A stretch of DNA of 64,000 nt from Aureivirga sp. CE67 (GCF_015767245.1 NZ_JADOTV010000003.1:179624-243623); one strand, 5' to 3'; numbered from the stretch's first letter, positions 51,751 through 61,456 are shown. Program-made: numbers and translations. The notes: generated by a model not told the origin, from the sequence alone.

Positions 51751-52998
51751 ATGAAAAAACTATTACTACTAATTTTTCTTTTAAATTTTAGTTTCATTTT
51801 TTCTCAAAATTCTGTGGAAGAAATTTTATATAAAGCTGACAGTATTTTTGATAATGGAAATTATTTGAAAGCTATTGAACTCATAGAAAAAGAAAAAGAC
51901 TCCTCACCTATTTTTATAAAGAAAATTGCAGATATTTATTATAATTCAAAAAATAAGAATAAAGCACTGGACTATTATTTGAAGTACAATGAAAAAGAAC
52001 CAAGTCTAAAAACCAAACTGAAAATTGCAAAAATTTACAATTCTGTTGGAAGAAAATTAAAAGCTTTGGACACTTATGAAGCTATCATCAAAGAAGATTC
52101 ATTGAATATTACCGCAAAATATCAATTGAGTCTGATTTATTTAAAGTTTAAAAATTATGACAAAGCTTATGAATATCTTTTGAATCTTACAAATCAGGAT
52201 TCTATCAATCCTATGTATCCTTATTTGACAGGAACAATTCTTGAAAAACTACTACATATTCCGCAATCTCATAGAATGTATAAAGAAGCTTTTCAAAGAG
52301 ATCCGATGCATTTTAAAACTTTGAAAGCCTTACAACGTTCATACTCTTCAATGAAAATTCCAGATTCTAGTAATATTTTTCTTGATAAAGCTTTAGAGAT
52401 TTCGCCAAGTGACAAAAAATTAAATGAAAAGAAAATAAAACGTCTTTATATAGCTAAAGAATATAATACTGCTTTTGAATATTTGAAAAAATACGATGCC
52501 ATTTATCCTAAAGAATATTTTAGTTTTCTTATTAAAGGAATGATTTATACTAAACAAAAAAAGTGGGATGAAGCTGAAAAAAGTTATTTAAAGGCAATCT
52601 TTGGAGATCCAGAAAATCATAAAACTTATACTTATGTTGCAGAAATGTATCGAGAAAAAGGAGATTCGGACAAAGCAGCTCAATATTATTTTCAAGCAAT
52701 TGCTGTTGGACAACCAAAATTAGATGAAGAGCATTTCCAGCTTGCGATGCTATTTAAAGAAGATCAAAAATATAAGAAAGCTTTAAAACATATCCATATT
52801 GCATTGAAACAAAATGGAGGAAATTACAAAGCTTTGTTTCAACAAGCACATCTTTATGATATTCTAAAAAAAGAAGATAAAGATGTTTTGGAGCTTTATG
52901 AAACTTATGTCCGAAGATATGAATATAAGAATAAGCAATCTACGGAATTTGCTCTGGGAAGAATCAGTAGCTTGAAAAAGAAAATATTTATGAAATAA
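51751..52998 (+). CDS. Secreted TPR-repeat protein
   Basis: 415 residues with a signal peptide (1-19, ending FSQ) and about nine TPR repeats over the rest: for example NKNKALDYYLKYNEK, GRKLKALDTYEAIIKED, KKWDEAEKSYLKAI and GDSDKAAQYYFQAI. TPRs form superhelical protein-binding scaffolds. The esterase gene follows after 21 bp and itself ends in TPR-like repeats. A TAATTTTG -7-like element lies about 40 bp upstream of the start. Confidence 0.88.
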   Translation: MKKLLLLIFLLNFSFIFSQNSVEEILYKADSIFDNGNYLKAIELIEKEKDSSPIFIKKIADIYYNSKNKNKALDYYLKYNEKEPSLKTKLKIAKIYNSVGRKLKALDTYEAIIKEDSLNITAKYQLSLIYLKFKNYDKAYEYLLNLTNQDSINPMYPYLTGTILEKLLHIPQSHRMYKEAFQRDPMHFKTLKALQRSYSSMKIPDSSNIFLDKALEISPSDKKLNEKKIKRLYIAKEYNTAFEYLKKYDAIYPKEYFSFLIKGMIYTKQKKWDEAEKSYLKAIFGDPENHKTYTYVAEMYREKGDSDKAAQYYFQAIAVGQPKLDEEHFQLAMLFKEDQKYKKALKHIHIALKQNGGNYKALFQQAHLYDILKKEDKDVLELYETYVRRYEYKNKQSTEFALGRISSLKKKIFMK

Positions 52999-53019
52999 AA
53001 CGAACCTTAATCAAATAAA

Positions 53020-54261
53020 ATGAAAAAATTAAAATATTTACTTATCCTATTTCTTTGTTTTTCTATAAATTCTTTTAGTCAAAACAAGGAAGAATATTTA
53101 ATTTCTATTGGAAAAAAAGAAAGTATTTATTCTGAAATTTTAAAAGAAAATAGAGATTTCTATGTCCAACTTCCACAGAATTACGATATGTCTAAAAAAT
53201 ATCCTGTGGTTTATATTTTAGATGGTGAAATGATTTTACCAACTGTTGTAGATGTGCATCAATATTATAGCGGTGGATTTTTCCCAGAGATGATTTTGGT
53301 TGGAATCTCTAATCAGGAAAATAGAGTTCGAGATTTGACTATTTCTAAAGTTGAAAAATTATATGGAATGCCTTTAGCGGATGAAAGTGGTAAAGCACTT
53401 GTTTTTGCAGATTTTCTTGAAAAAGAATTAATTCCACATATTGAAAACAAATATGCTGCAACAAATTATAGAACTTTAATCGGACATTCGTATGGTGGAT
53501 TGTTTACTTTAAACACTTTACTTCACAAACCTCATCTTTTCGAAAATTATATTGCAATTGACCCAAGTTTGGATTGGGATAATCAAAAATTAGTAAAAGA
53601 TTTCAAGCAAAATAAAAAGAATTTAAATCTTGAAGAAAAATCTGTTTTTATTTCTCTTGGAGGGCAGTTACATATGCAAAATTCAAATATCACTATTGAT
53701 AATGTGATGGAAGATAAATCTGAAATGACAATTTTTGCAAGATCAAATATTCAATTGAAAGAGATTTTGGAGCAAAACTGTCCTAAAATGAATTTGGATT
53801 GGAAATTTTATAAAAGAGATTTACATGGAACTATTCCTTTTCCATCGATTATGGATGGAATGATTGCAAATTTCGAATGGTATCAAATGGAAAATACAGA
53901 TAAATTCAATTCTTTTGAAACATCTACAAAAGAACTGAAAAAAATCATTGAACATAGAGCTAAGAAATTAAAATCTCATTTTAAATATGATGTTGCTCCT
54001 TACCCAGAAGATTTGTTGAATGCTTTGGGATATATGAGTATGGATGTTGGCCAAAATATGAAATCGAAAATGTATTTTGAATATGCAATTCAGTTTTATC
54101 CTGAAAGTCCGAATGTCTATGATTCTTATGCAGAATATTATGAGAGAAATAATAATTTCAAAAAAGCGCTTGAATATGTAAAGAAAGCTTATGAACTAAG
54201 TAATTCTGATTATCACAAAAAAAGAATTGCACACTTTGAAGAAAAATTAAAAACCAATTAA
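53020..54261 (+). CDS. Secreted esterase-domain protein with C-terminal TPR
   Basis: 413 residues: signal peptide (1-20, ending FSQ), an esterase (PF00756-like) domain with YPVVYILDGEMILP, the nucleophile elbow GHSYGGLF (Ser in GHSYGG), and a DLHGTIPFPS strand providing the catalytic His. After about residue 300 the sequence becomes helical repeats such as AIQFYPESPNVYDSYAEYYERNNNFKKALEYVKKAYELS, a TPR pair. Family members hydrolyse esters or siderophore-type trilactones. Together with the TPR protein before it, it likely works outside the cell membrane. Confidence 0.88.
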   Translation: MKKLKYLLILFLCFSINSFSQNKEEYLISIGKKESIYSEILKENRDFYVQLPQNYDMSKKYPVVYILDGEMILPTVVDVHQYYSGGFFPEMILVGISNQENRVRDLTISKVEKLYGMPLADESGKALVFADFLEKELIPHIENKYAATNYRTLIGHSYGGLFTLNTLLHKPHLFENYIAIDPSLDWDNQKLVKDFKQNKKNLNLEEKSVFISLGGQLHMQNSNITIDNVMEDKSEMTIFARSNIQLKEILEQNCPKMNLDWKFYKRDLHGTIPFPSIMDGMIANFEWYQMENTDKFNSFETSTKELKKIIEHRAKKLKSHFKYDVAPYPEDLLNALGYMSMDVGQNMKSKMYFEYAIQFYPESPNVYDSYAEYYERNNNFKKALEYVKKAYELSNSDYHKKRIAHFEEKLKTN

Positions 54262-54398
54262 TTGAATTCAAAATTAAATACTTAATTTCGTATGAAATAT
54301 TAAAAAATAAAATTATGAGAACTTTTAAAACCTTTAAAATGTAATCTGGTGTGTCCAAAGAATTCGGCAATGATATTATTAATTAAAAAATTTAAAAA

Positions 54399-54962
54399 AT
54401 GAATAAAATATTCTTTACATCAGACAACCACTTTGGACATAAAAACATCTTGAAATTTTCTAACCGACCTTTTGATTCTGTTCAAGAAATGGATGAATAT
54501 ATGATTCAAAAATGGAATGAAAAAGTTGGAGAAAATGACGAAGTTTATCATCTTGGAGACGTTGGTTTTTACTCTTCAGGGAAAATGAGAAAAATCTTAG
54601 AAAGATTAAATGGTAAAATTTATTTAATCAAAGGAAATCATGAAAAATCTGCAGAAGCTTGCCATACAAGATTTGAGTGGATCAAAGATTATCATGAACT
54701 TGTTGTAAAAGATGATGAATTTGAACGCGGAGAACAATTAGTTATTTTGTTTCATTATGCCATGAAAGAATGGAATTGTTCGCATTGGGGAAGTTATCAT
54801 TTATATGGTCATTCTCATGGAACTTTACAAGAAGATGAAACTTCTCTTTCTTTCGATATTGGTGTAGATTGTCATGGTTTTGCTCCTCTTTCTTATGAAG
54901 AAGTGAAACAGATTATGAAACAAAAAAATTGGAAACCACCTTTCGAAAACACAAATCGATAA
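54399..54962 (+). CDS. Metallophosphoesterase
   Basis: 187 residues with the calcineurin-like metal motifs in order: SDNHFGH (D-x-H), HLGDVGF (GD), IKGNHEKS (GNHE), LFHYAMKEW, and LYGHSHG (GHxH). Two-metal phosphoesterases cleave phosphodiesters or phosphomonoesters. The short length and these motifs place it with YfcE-like/small MPEs; substrate unknown. Cytosolic. Confidence 0.92.
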   Translation: MNKIFFTSDNHFGHKNILKFSNRPFDSVQEMDEYMIQKWNEKVGENDEVYHLGDVGFYSSGKMRKILERLNGKIYLIKGNHEKSAEACHTRFEWIKDYHELVVKDDEFERGEQLVILFHYAMKEWNCSHWGSYHLYGHSHGTLQEDETSLSFDIGVDCHGFAPLSYEEVKQIMKQKNWKPPFENTNR

Positions 54963-54976
54963 TGAACTCAATAAAA

Positions 54977-55002
54977 AAACAGGATCTTTTCGGATCCTGT
55001 TT
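54977..55002. terminator. Bidirectional terminator
   Basis: AAACAGGATC (54977-54986) pairs with GATCCTGTTT (54993-55002), with an A run on one side and T residues on the other. It serves the metallophosphoesterase gene and the convergent gene at 55011. Confidence 0.88.
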
Positions 55003-55010
55003 CTATTTTA

Positions 55011-55511
55011 TTACATTTCAGAAATAATTTTATCTTTTAATTTTCCTTTCTTTTTAAGCTTCATAATTTTTTCAATCTTTTTCTTTTTACCAATTAAAGA
55101 TTTATTCGTTTCATAATATTGAATCAAAGCATCAAATCCAGCAAGATTACCATTAATTTCATCCTCATATTTCTTAGTCTCAATAGCATATTTTGTCCAC
55201 CCTCCTAAAAATGCCATCAATAAATCCGGAGAATCAGCAGCATTTAAATTAAAAGTATTTACAGAAATAATAACATCTGGACTCCCTTGTACCCAATCAA
55301 AAAGAAATTTATACACTTTTGCCCTTTTTTCTTTTTCTTGATTCAGTGGAGTGTTAATGTACCAATCAACTGCTTTTACAACATTTGGCTTATATTTTTC
55401 ATAATCTGCTCTTGTTTCAAGTTTATAATTCTCAGGCACCGTAAAATCTTGCGCAAACATTTGAATTGTAACCCCTAGAAAAAGGAAAATAGTTAATTTG
55501 AAGTTCTTCAT
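55011..55511 (-). CDS. Secreted hypothetical protein
   Basis: 166 residues from the ATG at 55511, chosen for its signal peptide (FLGVTIQMFAQ); an upstream ATG adds 12 residues. The body includes AVDWYINTPLNQEKEKRAKVYKFLFDWVQGSPDVIISVNTF and a Lys-rich C-terminal helix pair. The aromatic helix with W-Y-I-N-T-P-L and F-L-x-W-x-x-G-S-P-D is characteristic of a small family of flavobacterial secreted proteins, function unknown. Confidence 0.6.
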   Translation of the reverse strand: MKNFKLTIFLFLGVTIQMFAQDFTVPENYKLETRADYEKYKPNVVKAVDWYINTPLNQEKEKRAKVYKFLFDWVQGSPDVIISVNTFNLNAADSPDLLMAFLGGWTKYAIETKKYEDEINGNLAGFDALIQYYETNKSLIGKKKKIEKIMKLKKKGKLKDKIISEM

Positions 55512-55727
55512 TTTTGTTAATTTAATTTTATAGTTAGCAATTTTCATTAAAGGTTAAATGAAAAATGTGATTCCTGTAAAAATATAAAAAAACGAAAAGG
55601 TAAATTTAAAAATCTGACAAATATATTTTTGAAATGTATAGTGTATTTTTCAAAAAGTATTTTTGTTGTTTTAGTATAAGTTCACTAGTTTGAAAATCTT
55701 ATTATAAATAGATTTATTTAAAACGAA

Positions 55728-56228
55728 TCAAAGAACCAAATAAAGCAAAACGAAAGCAATTGAAATAAGAATAAAAAACCATTTCAATTGTGTCATAAAA
55801 GAAGATTTATTGACTTTAGATTTCGTATAATTCGGGTGATTTTTTAAGAAGTAAAGAATATTAATATTTTCGGAATAATCAAAAATCATAGCGAGAATTG
55901 GAAAAAGAAAAATCATTTTGTTTATAGTGATATCAGGTTTCCAACATCCAATTTTTAAATACGAAAAAATGAAAAGCGCAGCATAAAGAAGCGGGAAAAT
56001 CATATCTAAATATTTTATGGAATTTTGATATAATTTTCGCCCTTCTCCTTTTAATTCATTCAGATAATTCACAACATCTAAATAAGAATATTTTAACCGA
56101 GCATCTAATATTGGTTTAGAACTAAACTTTGCTCTTTTCCAAGTTGAAAGCAAAAACAAAATAGCCATTATAAAATTTATAACTAAAAGAATTAACCAAA
56201 CTAAATGTATTTGCTCGCAAATCAACAT
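55728..56228 (-). CDS. Hypothetical membrane protein
   Basis: 166 residues with four hydrophobic helices (about 8-27, 73-89, 103-120 and 148-166). The acid pair at the end of helix 3 (IFDYSENINIL) is conserved-looking. No family is recognised. It is the last gene of a leftward group (59053 to 55728) with gaps of 1 to 8 bp. Confidence 0.55.
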   Translation of the reverse strand: MLICEQIHLVWLILLVINFIMAILFLLSTWKRAKFSSKPILDARLKYSYLDVVNYLNELKGEGRKLYQNSIKYLDMIFPLLYAALFIFSYLKIGCWKPDITINKMIFLFPILAMIFDYSENINILYFLKNHPNYTKSKVNKSSFMTQLKWFFILISIAFVLLYLVL

Positions 56229-56235
56229 AAATATT

Positions 56236-57105
56236 TTATTTAAATCGTTTTAAATCTGTTTTATCAAAACTCCATTCTGGAGTATATAATCTATTTGCAT
56301 GTTCTAGAGAATACCACGGACTTCTCTTCGGATTTTCTAAGTTTTGTAAAATTTGTGTTTCTTGTGCTGGCATATAACTTTGAGCCAACATAAATAATTT
56401 TTCTTTCGTTTTAGGATTTATAGCAACATCTACAACTATAATTGCATGTCCAGGAAATCCTCCTTGAATAAAAACATCACCAATTTTTAAATCTTTTACA
56501 GAAACACTTTTCAATTCTTTTGAAAGCGAAGCAGTTCCGGCATAGGTAAAAACTTGCTCCATATATTTCCAAAAATTTTCATAAGTATTGGAAGGCTTCG
56601 CAGATTTTTTCCACCAAGTTTTATTTCCCTTGATTCCAATTCTATTTCCTTCCATCCATTTTGAATAATCTACACGAAAACCATTAGTGAAATTAAAATG
56701 AATAGAATCATACTTCTTTTGATTCCATAAATATTCTGCTCTCAATCGCATCACAGCGTCTGCACATTGATGTAAATCTTTCTTTCCAATTTTTAAATCT
56801 ACTACAGCATGATAAACATCTTTATTCCATTTGTTGTCACTATTATAATATTTTACAATGGCTCCATGTGGTTTCAACGGTAGATTTTGAAGATAATCTC
56901 CAAAAGAATTTTTCTGAACTTTTATTCTTTCAAAACCTTCTGGAGTTTCAAATCTTGTCTTAAGTGTTTTTCCTTCTGGATTGATGATACTTTTTTTATT
57001 CTCAATTTTATTTTGTATCAGCAGTTCCTTTTCTTGACTTTTAGCTTCTTTGCAAGAAAGGAAAACTAATGAAAAAGATACTGCTAAAAATTTAATTATT
57101 TTCAT
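56236..57105 (-). CDS. DUF4846 family protein
   Basis: 289 residues with a lipobox-like LSC after the signal (FSLVFLSCKEAKSQ). DUF4846 features: NPEGKTLKTRFETPEGFERI, LPLKPHGAIVKYYN, HQCADAVMRLRAEYLW (Cys followed by helix) and VFIQGGFPGHAIIVVDVA (Gly-Pro-Gly-His turn with the His). The arrangement suggests a cysteine-histidine active site as in NlpC/P60-type or amidase-like folds, but the activity is not known to me. It overlaps the methyltransferase stop by 4 bp, so they are coupled. Confidence 0.85.
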   Translation of the reverse strand: MKIIKFLAVSFSLVFLSCKEAKSQEKELLIQNKIENKKSIINPEGKTLKTRFETPEGFERIKVQKNSFGDYLQNLPLKPHGAIVKYYNSDNKWNKDVYHAVVDLKIGKKDLHQCADAVMRLRAEYLWNQKKYDSIHFNFTNGFRVDYSKWMEGNRIGIKGNKTWWKKSAKPSNTYENFWKYMEQVFTYAGTASLSKELKSVSVKDLKIGDVFIQGGFPGHAIIVVDVAINPKTKEKLFMLAQSYMPAQETQILQNLENPKRSPWYSLEHANRLYTPEWSFDKTDLKRFK

Positions 57106-57905
57106 GCTTTTTTTATTGCTTTAATCGAATACATCATCGGAATTTTATCTCCGAATTTTTCTATTCTATATTTATTTGGTTCAAATTCGACAGTGTGACG
57201 AAAACAGTCATAATGTGAATAATTAAATTCTTCAAAAGATTTAAGTTCTAAATCATTTTGAAGCAAACTACTTAAAACTACATCGATTCCATGATTCCAC
57301 ATCACATATTCAGCGTCTAAATCTGCATTTTTATCTGCGTAAGTTCCCTCATAACTTTCGATAATTGCTTCTTTGCTTGAATAAGGATAATTAACTCCTT
57401 TAAAGTCATCATCAAACATCCAAACTACTGGATGAAATTCTACAAAAACAAATTCGCCATTTGGTTTTAAAAAATGAGAAATAACTTTCGCCCATTTATC
57501 CAAATCTGGCAGCCAACCAATTGTTCCATAACTTGTATAAATAATATCGAATTTTTCATCTAAATGATTTGGTAAATCATAAACATCACAGCAAATAAAA
57601 CGAACTTCTGTATTTGTTTGTTTTGCTAAATCTTTTCCAGCTTCAATTGCTTTATCTGATAAATCAATCGCAGTAACTTCTGCCCCCATTCTAGCCAAAG
57701 AAATTGAATCTTGACCAAAATGACATTGAAGATGTAAGATTTTTTTTCCTTTTACATTTCCTAATAAATCAAGCTCTGTTTGATTCAAAGAACTTTTGCC
57801 TTTTAAAAAAGAAGGAACATCATAGAATTCAGATTTTAAATGAAATTTCGTTTTCTGATTCCAAGAGTTTTTATTTATTTCTAGATAATTTTCTTCCTTG
57901 TTCAT
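57102..57905 (-). CDS. Class I SAM-dependent methyltransferase
   Basis: 267 residues. Motif I is GKKILHLQCHFGQDSISLARMG (about 53-74), with TAIDLSDKAI as motif II and KFDIIYTSYGTIGWLPDLDKWAK as motif IV. The region C-terminal of this has VFVEFHPVVWMFDDDF and is typical of the UbiE/COQ5-like group with an unknown substrate. Overlap of 1 bp with the lipoprotein before it and 4 bp with the DUF4846 gene after it show a polycistronic transcript. Confidence 0.88.
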   Translation of the reverse strand: MNKEENYLEINKNSWNQKTKFHLKSEFYDVPSFLKGKSSLNQTELDLLGNVKGKKILHLQCHFGQDSISLARMGAEVTAIDLSDKAIEAGKDLAKQTNTEVRFICCDVYDLPNHLDEKFDIIYTSYGTIGWLPDLDKWAKVISHFLKPNGEFVFVEFHPVVWMFDDDFKGVNYPYSSKEAIIESYEGTYADKNADLDAEYVMWNHGIDVVLSSLLQNDLELKSFEEFNYSHYDCFRHTVEFEPNKYRIEKFGDKIPMMYSIKAIKKA

Positions 57906-59053
57906 TATTTGATTTTTATAAAATTATAATAGCTTGTACTATCTATTTCATACAATAGTTTAGGATATTTTTTCTGTAAATCTTTTATTTTCGACTTGTC
58001 TTTTAAATCCTCATATTTTAAGTTATATATTTTTTCAGAATATGAATCTCTAAAATCTAAATAAATATTATGTAAAAATAAACTTAAATCAATAAAATCT
58101 TGATATTTAGAATCTTCTGAAATATAAAAAGATATAAAAGTTTTGGTTGGGTAATTTTCTATTTCGTTTTTCAAAGTTTTCTCTAATGTTTTTTTAGTAA
58201 TTAAAGTATCATTTAAATAGAGTTGATTATTTGAAAATTTAATTTTAAAATGATGATCTTCTCTATAAGGCAATGGAGGGCGTGGAATAGAAGGTCCTAC
58301 TTTTTCAGCTAATTCAAAATTATATAGACTTGAATAAACATTTTTTAACCCCATCGATACCTTTTTTACTTTATCATATTTACTTGACTCCAAAAAATAA
58401 TTAAAAAAATGAGTTTCATAAGTTTTAAGAATCTTTTTAAGGTAGTTTAAATCTTTAATTTTAATATTTTTATCTGCAATGATATTAAAATTAAAAAATG
58501 GGAACTCTAATAATTCATCATTTGAATAATAATTATTTAAAAATTCTTTAAAATCAGCACTTAATTTCATTGTAGTATCTTTAAAACTTACAACCAAATC
58601 ATCGTCTTTCTTTCCTAAATATATTAATTTTCTAAAATCATGACTTTTAAAATTTACTTCTTTAGTATCACCAGTTGGTAAGTTTATCTGAATCTGCTTA
58701 TCCTTTAAATTATCGAATACAAAATTAGTTGACTTTTGTTTTTCAAAAACGGAGATCAAAGTATCTTTTACAAAAAGAGAATAGAGATTGTTTTGTTCTT
58801 TTATATCAAAATTAGAAGTTTCATTTAATTCATTTTTAAGCTCAAAACTATTTCCATTTTGGGTGTAAGTGAAATAATTATATGGTGAATAATTATAATC
58901 AATAAATTTTCCATGATCAAATTTAATTAGTGTTGGATACTTATTTTCTTTTCCAATTTCCCCAAAATAAAATCCATCCATTTTTACTTTTTTTGTACAA
59001 CTTATCAAAGTAGTTAAAAGTAAAAAGAGAATTAGTACTTGTGTCTTTTTCAT
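57905..59053 (-). CDS. Hypothetical lipoprotein
   Basis: 382 residues with lipobox ISC (residue 19, followed by TKKVKMDGFYFGEI). The sequence contains beta strands in the N-terminal part (FYFGEIGKENKYPTLIKFDHG) and a helical middle (FKEFLNNYYSNDELLEFPFF), then an unusual Pro-rich loop SIPRPPLPY. No family is recognised. It is the first gene of the leftward group ending at 55728. Confidence 0.55.
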   Translation of the reverse strand: MKKTQVLILFLLLTTLISCTKKVKMDGFYFGEIGKENKYPTLIKFDHGKFIDYNYSPYNYFTYTQNGNSFELKNELNETSNFDIKEQNNLYSLFVKDTLISVFEKQKSTNFVFDNLKDKQIQINLPTGDTKEVNFKSHDFRKLIYLGKKDDDLVVSFKDTTMKLSADFKEFLNNYYSNDELLEFPFFNFNIIADKNIKIKDLNYLKKILKTYETHFFNYFLESSKYDKVKKVSMGLKNVYSSLYNFELAEKVGPSIPRPPLPYREDHHFKIKFSNNQLYLNDTLITKKTLEKTLKNEIENYPTKTFISFYISEDSKYQDFIDLSLFLHNIYLDFRDSYSEKIYNLKYEDLKDKSKIKDLQKKYPKLLYEIDSTSYYNFIKIK

Positions 59054-59263
59054 AATTTTTATTGTTTTTCGTAAATATAGAAATCTATCGTTTAAATATC
59101 AAAAATAGCTTAAACTTTAAGCAAGCAGTATAAAACAACAGAAGATAAATCAAGATTTTATATTACTAAAAAACCTTATTTAGAATGATTACAATTAATT
59201 AACATTGGAAATAATTTTTTAACAGAAAATTTTACTATTCTTGAATAATAAAAAATACAAAAT

Positions 59264-59920
59264 ATGAAAAACAACATTTTATTAAACATTACCTTATTAT
59301 TATTATCATTTTTTTCCTTTTCTCAAGAATACAAAAACAACGACTCCTCTCCTATTATATATGGAGAATTTAATTTTGGAGGAGCTGGTGTCATAGGTGG
59401 AAATGGAGGATTTATGTTTGGTTTAAGTACAAATTACCAACATAACAAAGATTTATTTACACTTAGATACAATCATTTTTCTGAATACGATTTTCATAGT
59501 AATTATATTGATGCTGGTCTAATAGTTCTTCCTTATGCTTATGTTGATCAAAAGAGTTACTACAATGAAGTTGGATTGTTATACGGAAAAAGATGGATTT
59601 CGAAAGGTACTTCTTTTAGTCTTTCTTTAGGTCCTTCTTTAAATTTTCAATCTGATAAAATTCGTCCTCAAAATGGGAAAGAATATTGGGAAAATAATTC
59701 TTATGTAGGACTAGGTTATGAAGCGAATATCAAATTTTTTAAAGGAAAAAAAAGAAGATTTAGAGCACCTTATGGCTTGATTCCTTTCGGGAAAAAAACA
59801 TCTTTTGGAAGAAGTCTTGGTTTTAAATTTATCGGAAATATTTCAAAAAATAGTTATTTCGGTATTGGAGTAAATTATGGATTTGGTATTCACCGAAAAT
59901 ATAATGTAGAAAGCAAATAA
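59264..59920 (+). CDS. Outer membrane beta-barrel-like protein
   Basis: 218 residues with a signal peptide (1-20, ending FSQ) and alternating hydrophobic strands: FTLRYNHFSEYDF, VGLLYGKRWISKGTSFSLSLGPSLNF, and a final strand YFGIGVNYGFGIHRKYN. The Gly/aromatic alternation and lack of enzyme motifs fit a small outer membrane barrel. A GGAGVIGGNGGFMFG segment near the start is Gly-rich. No family is recognised. It is followed directly by a terminator-like hairpin. Confidence 0.6.
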   Translation: MKNNILLNITLLLLSFFSFSQEYKNNDSSPIIYGEFNFGGAGVIGGNGGFMFGLSTNYQHNKDLFTLRYNHFSEYDFHSNYIDAGLIVLPYAYVDQKSYYNEVGLLYGKRWISKGTSFSLSLGPSLNFQSDKIRPQNGKEYWENNSYVGLGYEANIKFFKGKKRRFRAPYGLIPFGKKTSFGRSLGFKFIGNISKNSYFGIGVNYGFGIHRKYNVESK

Positions 59921-59925
59921 CAATT

Positions 59926-59972
59926 AAGAGCCTGTTTAAAATTGCATCAAAAAGTTTAAACAGGCTCTTTGT
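59926..59972 (+). repeat. Terminator-like hairpin, copy 1 of a repeat
   Basis: AAGAGCCTGTTTAAA (59926-59940) pairs perfectly with TTTAAACAGGCTCTT (59955-59969), then a short T run. A near-copy lies at 63823-63865, so this is a dispersed repeat that may also terminate the barrel gene. Confidence 0.75.
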
Positions 59973-60029
59973 AATAGAAGATTTGAAAAATTAACTATCT
60001 TTAAGGGTATGCGCTTCAAAATTCTTTAC

Positions 60030-60037
60030 TAAATTTG
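60030..60037 (+). promoter_or_regulatory. -7 promoter element (TAAATTTG)
   Basis: TAAATTTG matches TAnnTTTG and is followed by GCGC, 19 bp before the methyltransferase ATG. The same TTTGC-GCGC-type surroundings occur before ychF. No TTG -33 element is evident at the right spacing. Confidence 0.5.
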
Positions 60038-60055
60038 CGCTCTAAATAAAAAATA

Positions 60056-61261
60056 ATGAGATTACACAGAAATTTAGTTTTTACAGTTATAGATTCATTA
60101 GATCTTATTTTCAATGAAGGATATTATGCAGACCAAGTTGTATCAAAAGCGTTGAAAAAAGATAAAAGATGGGGAGCTAGAGATAGACATTTTGTTGCAG
60201 AAACAATTTATGAAATTGTTCGTTGGAAAAGACTTTATAATGAAATTGCAGGAACTAAAAATCATTATACTCGTGAAAATCTATGGAAAGTATTTTCGGT
60301 TTGGTGTGTATTAAATGAAGTGCAATTACCGGATTGGAAATATTTTGAAGATACTCCTGTAAGAAGAATTAGAGGAAGATATGATGAGTTTAAGAAAAAT
60401 AGAGCAATCCGTGAGTCTATTCCAGAGTGGATGGATAAAGTAGCTGTTGAAGAACTTGGTGAAGAGCGTTGGGAAAGAGAAATTAGAGCTTTAAACAAAC
60501 AAGCACCAGTAGTATTAAGAACAAATACTTTAAAAACTAATAAATTATTTTTACAAAAAGATTTAGATAGCATTGACATCAAAACTAAAACGCTTGCAGA
60601 TTATCCTCAAGCTTTAGAATTAGTTGAGCGTAAGAATGTATTTATGACTGAAATTTTCAAAAAAGGTCATTTTGAAGTTCAGGATGCTTCTTCTCAATTA
60701 GTTGCAGACTTTTTAGATGTAAAACCAGGAATGCGTATTGTAGATACTTGTGCAGGAGCTGGAGGTAAAACTTTACATTTAGCTGCTTTGGCTGAAAATA
60801 AAGGTCAAATTATTGCAATGGATATTTATAAGCATAAACTAGCAGAACTTAAAAAGCGTGCTAAAAGAAGTGGTGCTCATAATATCGAAACTCGTGTAAT
60901 TGATTCTACAAAAGTAATTAAGAAACTAAAAGGAAAAGCAGATAGAGTTTTAATTGATGCTCCTTGTAGTGGTTTTGGTGTTTTCAAAAGAAATCCAGAT
61001 AGTAAGTGGAAATTAGAAGAAAGCTTTTTAGATAGAATTCGTGAAACTCAAGCAGAAATTTTAGATAGATACTCTCAAATGGTAAAACCAGGAGGAAAAA
61101 TGGTTTATGCTACTTGTTCTATCTTACCTTCTGAAAATGAGAAGCAAGTTGAAAAATTCTTAAGTAATCATCCAGAGTTTAAATTTGTAAAAGATAGAAA
61201 AGTATCTGCTACAGAAGGATACGATGGTTTCTACATGGCATTATTAGAAAGAGTTGAATAG
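60056..61261 (+). CDS. RsmB/NSUN-family RNA m5C methyltransferase
   Basis: 401 residues. An N-terminal NusB-like helical domain (about 1-150, with VVSKALKKDKRWGARDRHFVAETIYEIVRWKR) is followed by the methyltransferase: SAM motif I VDTCAGAGGKTLHLAAL, motif IV DAPCSGFGVFKRNPDSKW (Cys), and motif VI YATCSILPSENEKQVEKFL (catalytic Cys). The two-Cys arrangement is that of RsmB/NSUN RNA m5C methyltransferases. 16S rRNA is the likely target, but the exact position is not readable. Own promoter; terminator after it. Confidence 0.92.
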   Translation: MRLHRNLVFTVIDSLDLIFNEGYYADQVVSKALKKDKRWGARDRHFVAETIYEIVRWKRLYNEIAGTKNHYTRENLWKVFSVWCVLNEVQLPDWKYFEDTPVRRIRGRYDEFKKNRAIRESIPEWMDKVAVEELGEERWEREIRALNKQAPVVLRTNTLKTNKLFLQKDLDSIDIKTKTLADYPQALELVERKNVFMTEIFKKGHFEVQDASSQLVADFLDVKPGMRIVDTCAGAGGKTLHLAALAENKGQIIAMDIYKHKLAELKKRAKRSGAHNIETRVIDSTKVIKKLKGKADRVLIDAPCSGFGVFKRNPDSKWKLEESFLDRIRETQAEILDRYSQMVKPGGKMVYATCSILPSENEKQVEKFLSNHPEFKFVKDRKVSATEGYDGFYMALLERVE

Positions 61262-61292
61262 TCTATTTATGTAGATTTCACACAAAATATTT

Positions 61293-61332
61293 AAAAAAAA
61301 AGCATAATATTAATTTATTATGCTTTTTTTTT
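61293..61332 (+). terminator. Rho-independent terminator
   Basis: AAGCATAATA (61300-61309) pairs with TATTATGCTT (61316-61325), extended by an A run and a T run. It ends the rRNA methyltransferase gene. Confidence 0.9.
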
Positions 61333-61427
61333 GATAATAACACTTTATTTTAACAAAACAACCTTACTATATTCATAATAAATTAAAGTATTTTTATATA
61401 TTTAACATAAAATGAAATTATTTTTTT

Positions 61428-61456
61428 TTGAATTCACAATATTACTTCTATTTTTG
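61428..61456 (+). promoter_or_regulatory. Promoter with TTG -33 and TATTTTTG -7
   Basis: TTG at 61428-61430, 18 bp spacing, then TATTTTTG at 61449-61456. This fits TTG-N17-23-TAnnTTTG and lies about 33 bp before the endonuclease gene. Confidence 0.7.

Noticed and set aside
54315..54344. 9-codon ORF before the metallophosphoesterase
   Set aside because: Too short and without support; probably leader sequence.
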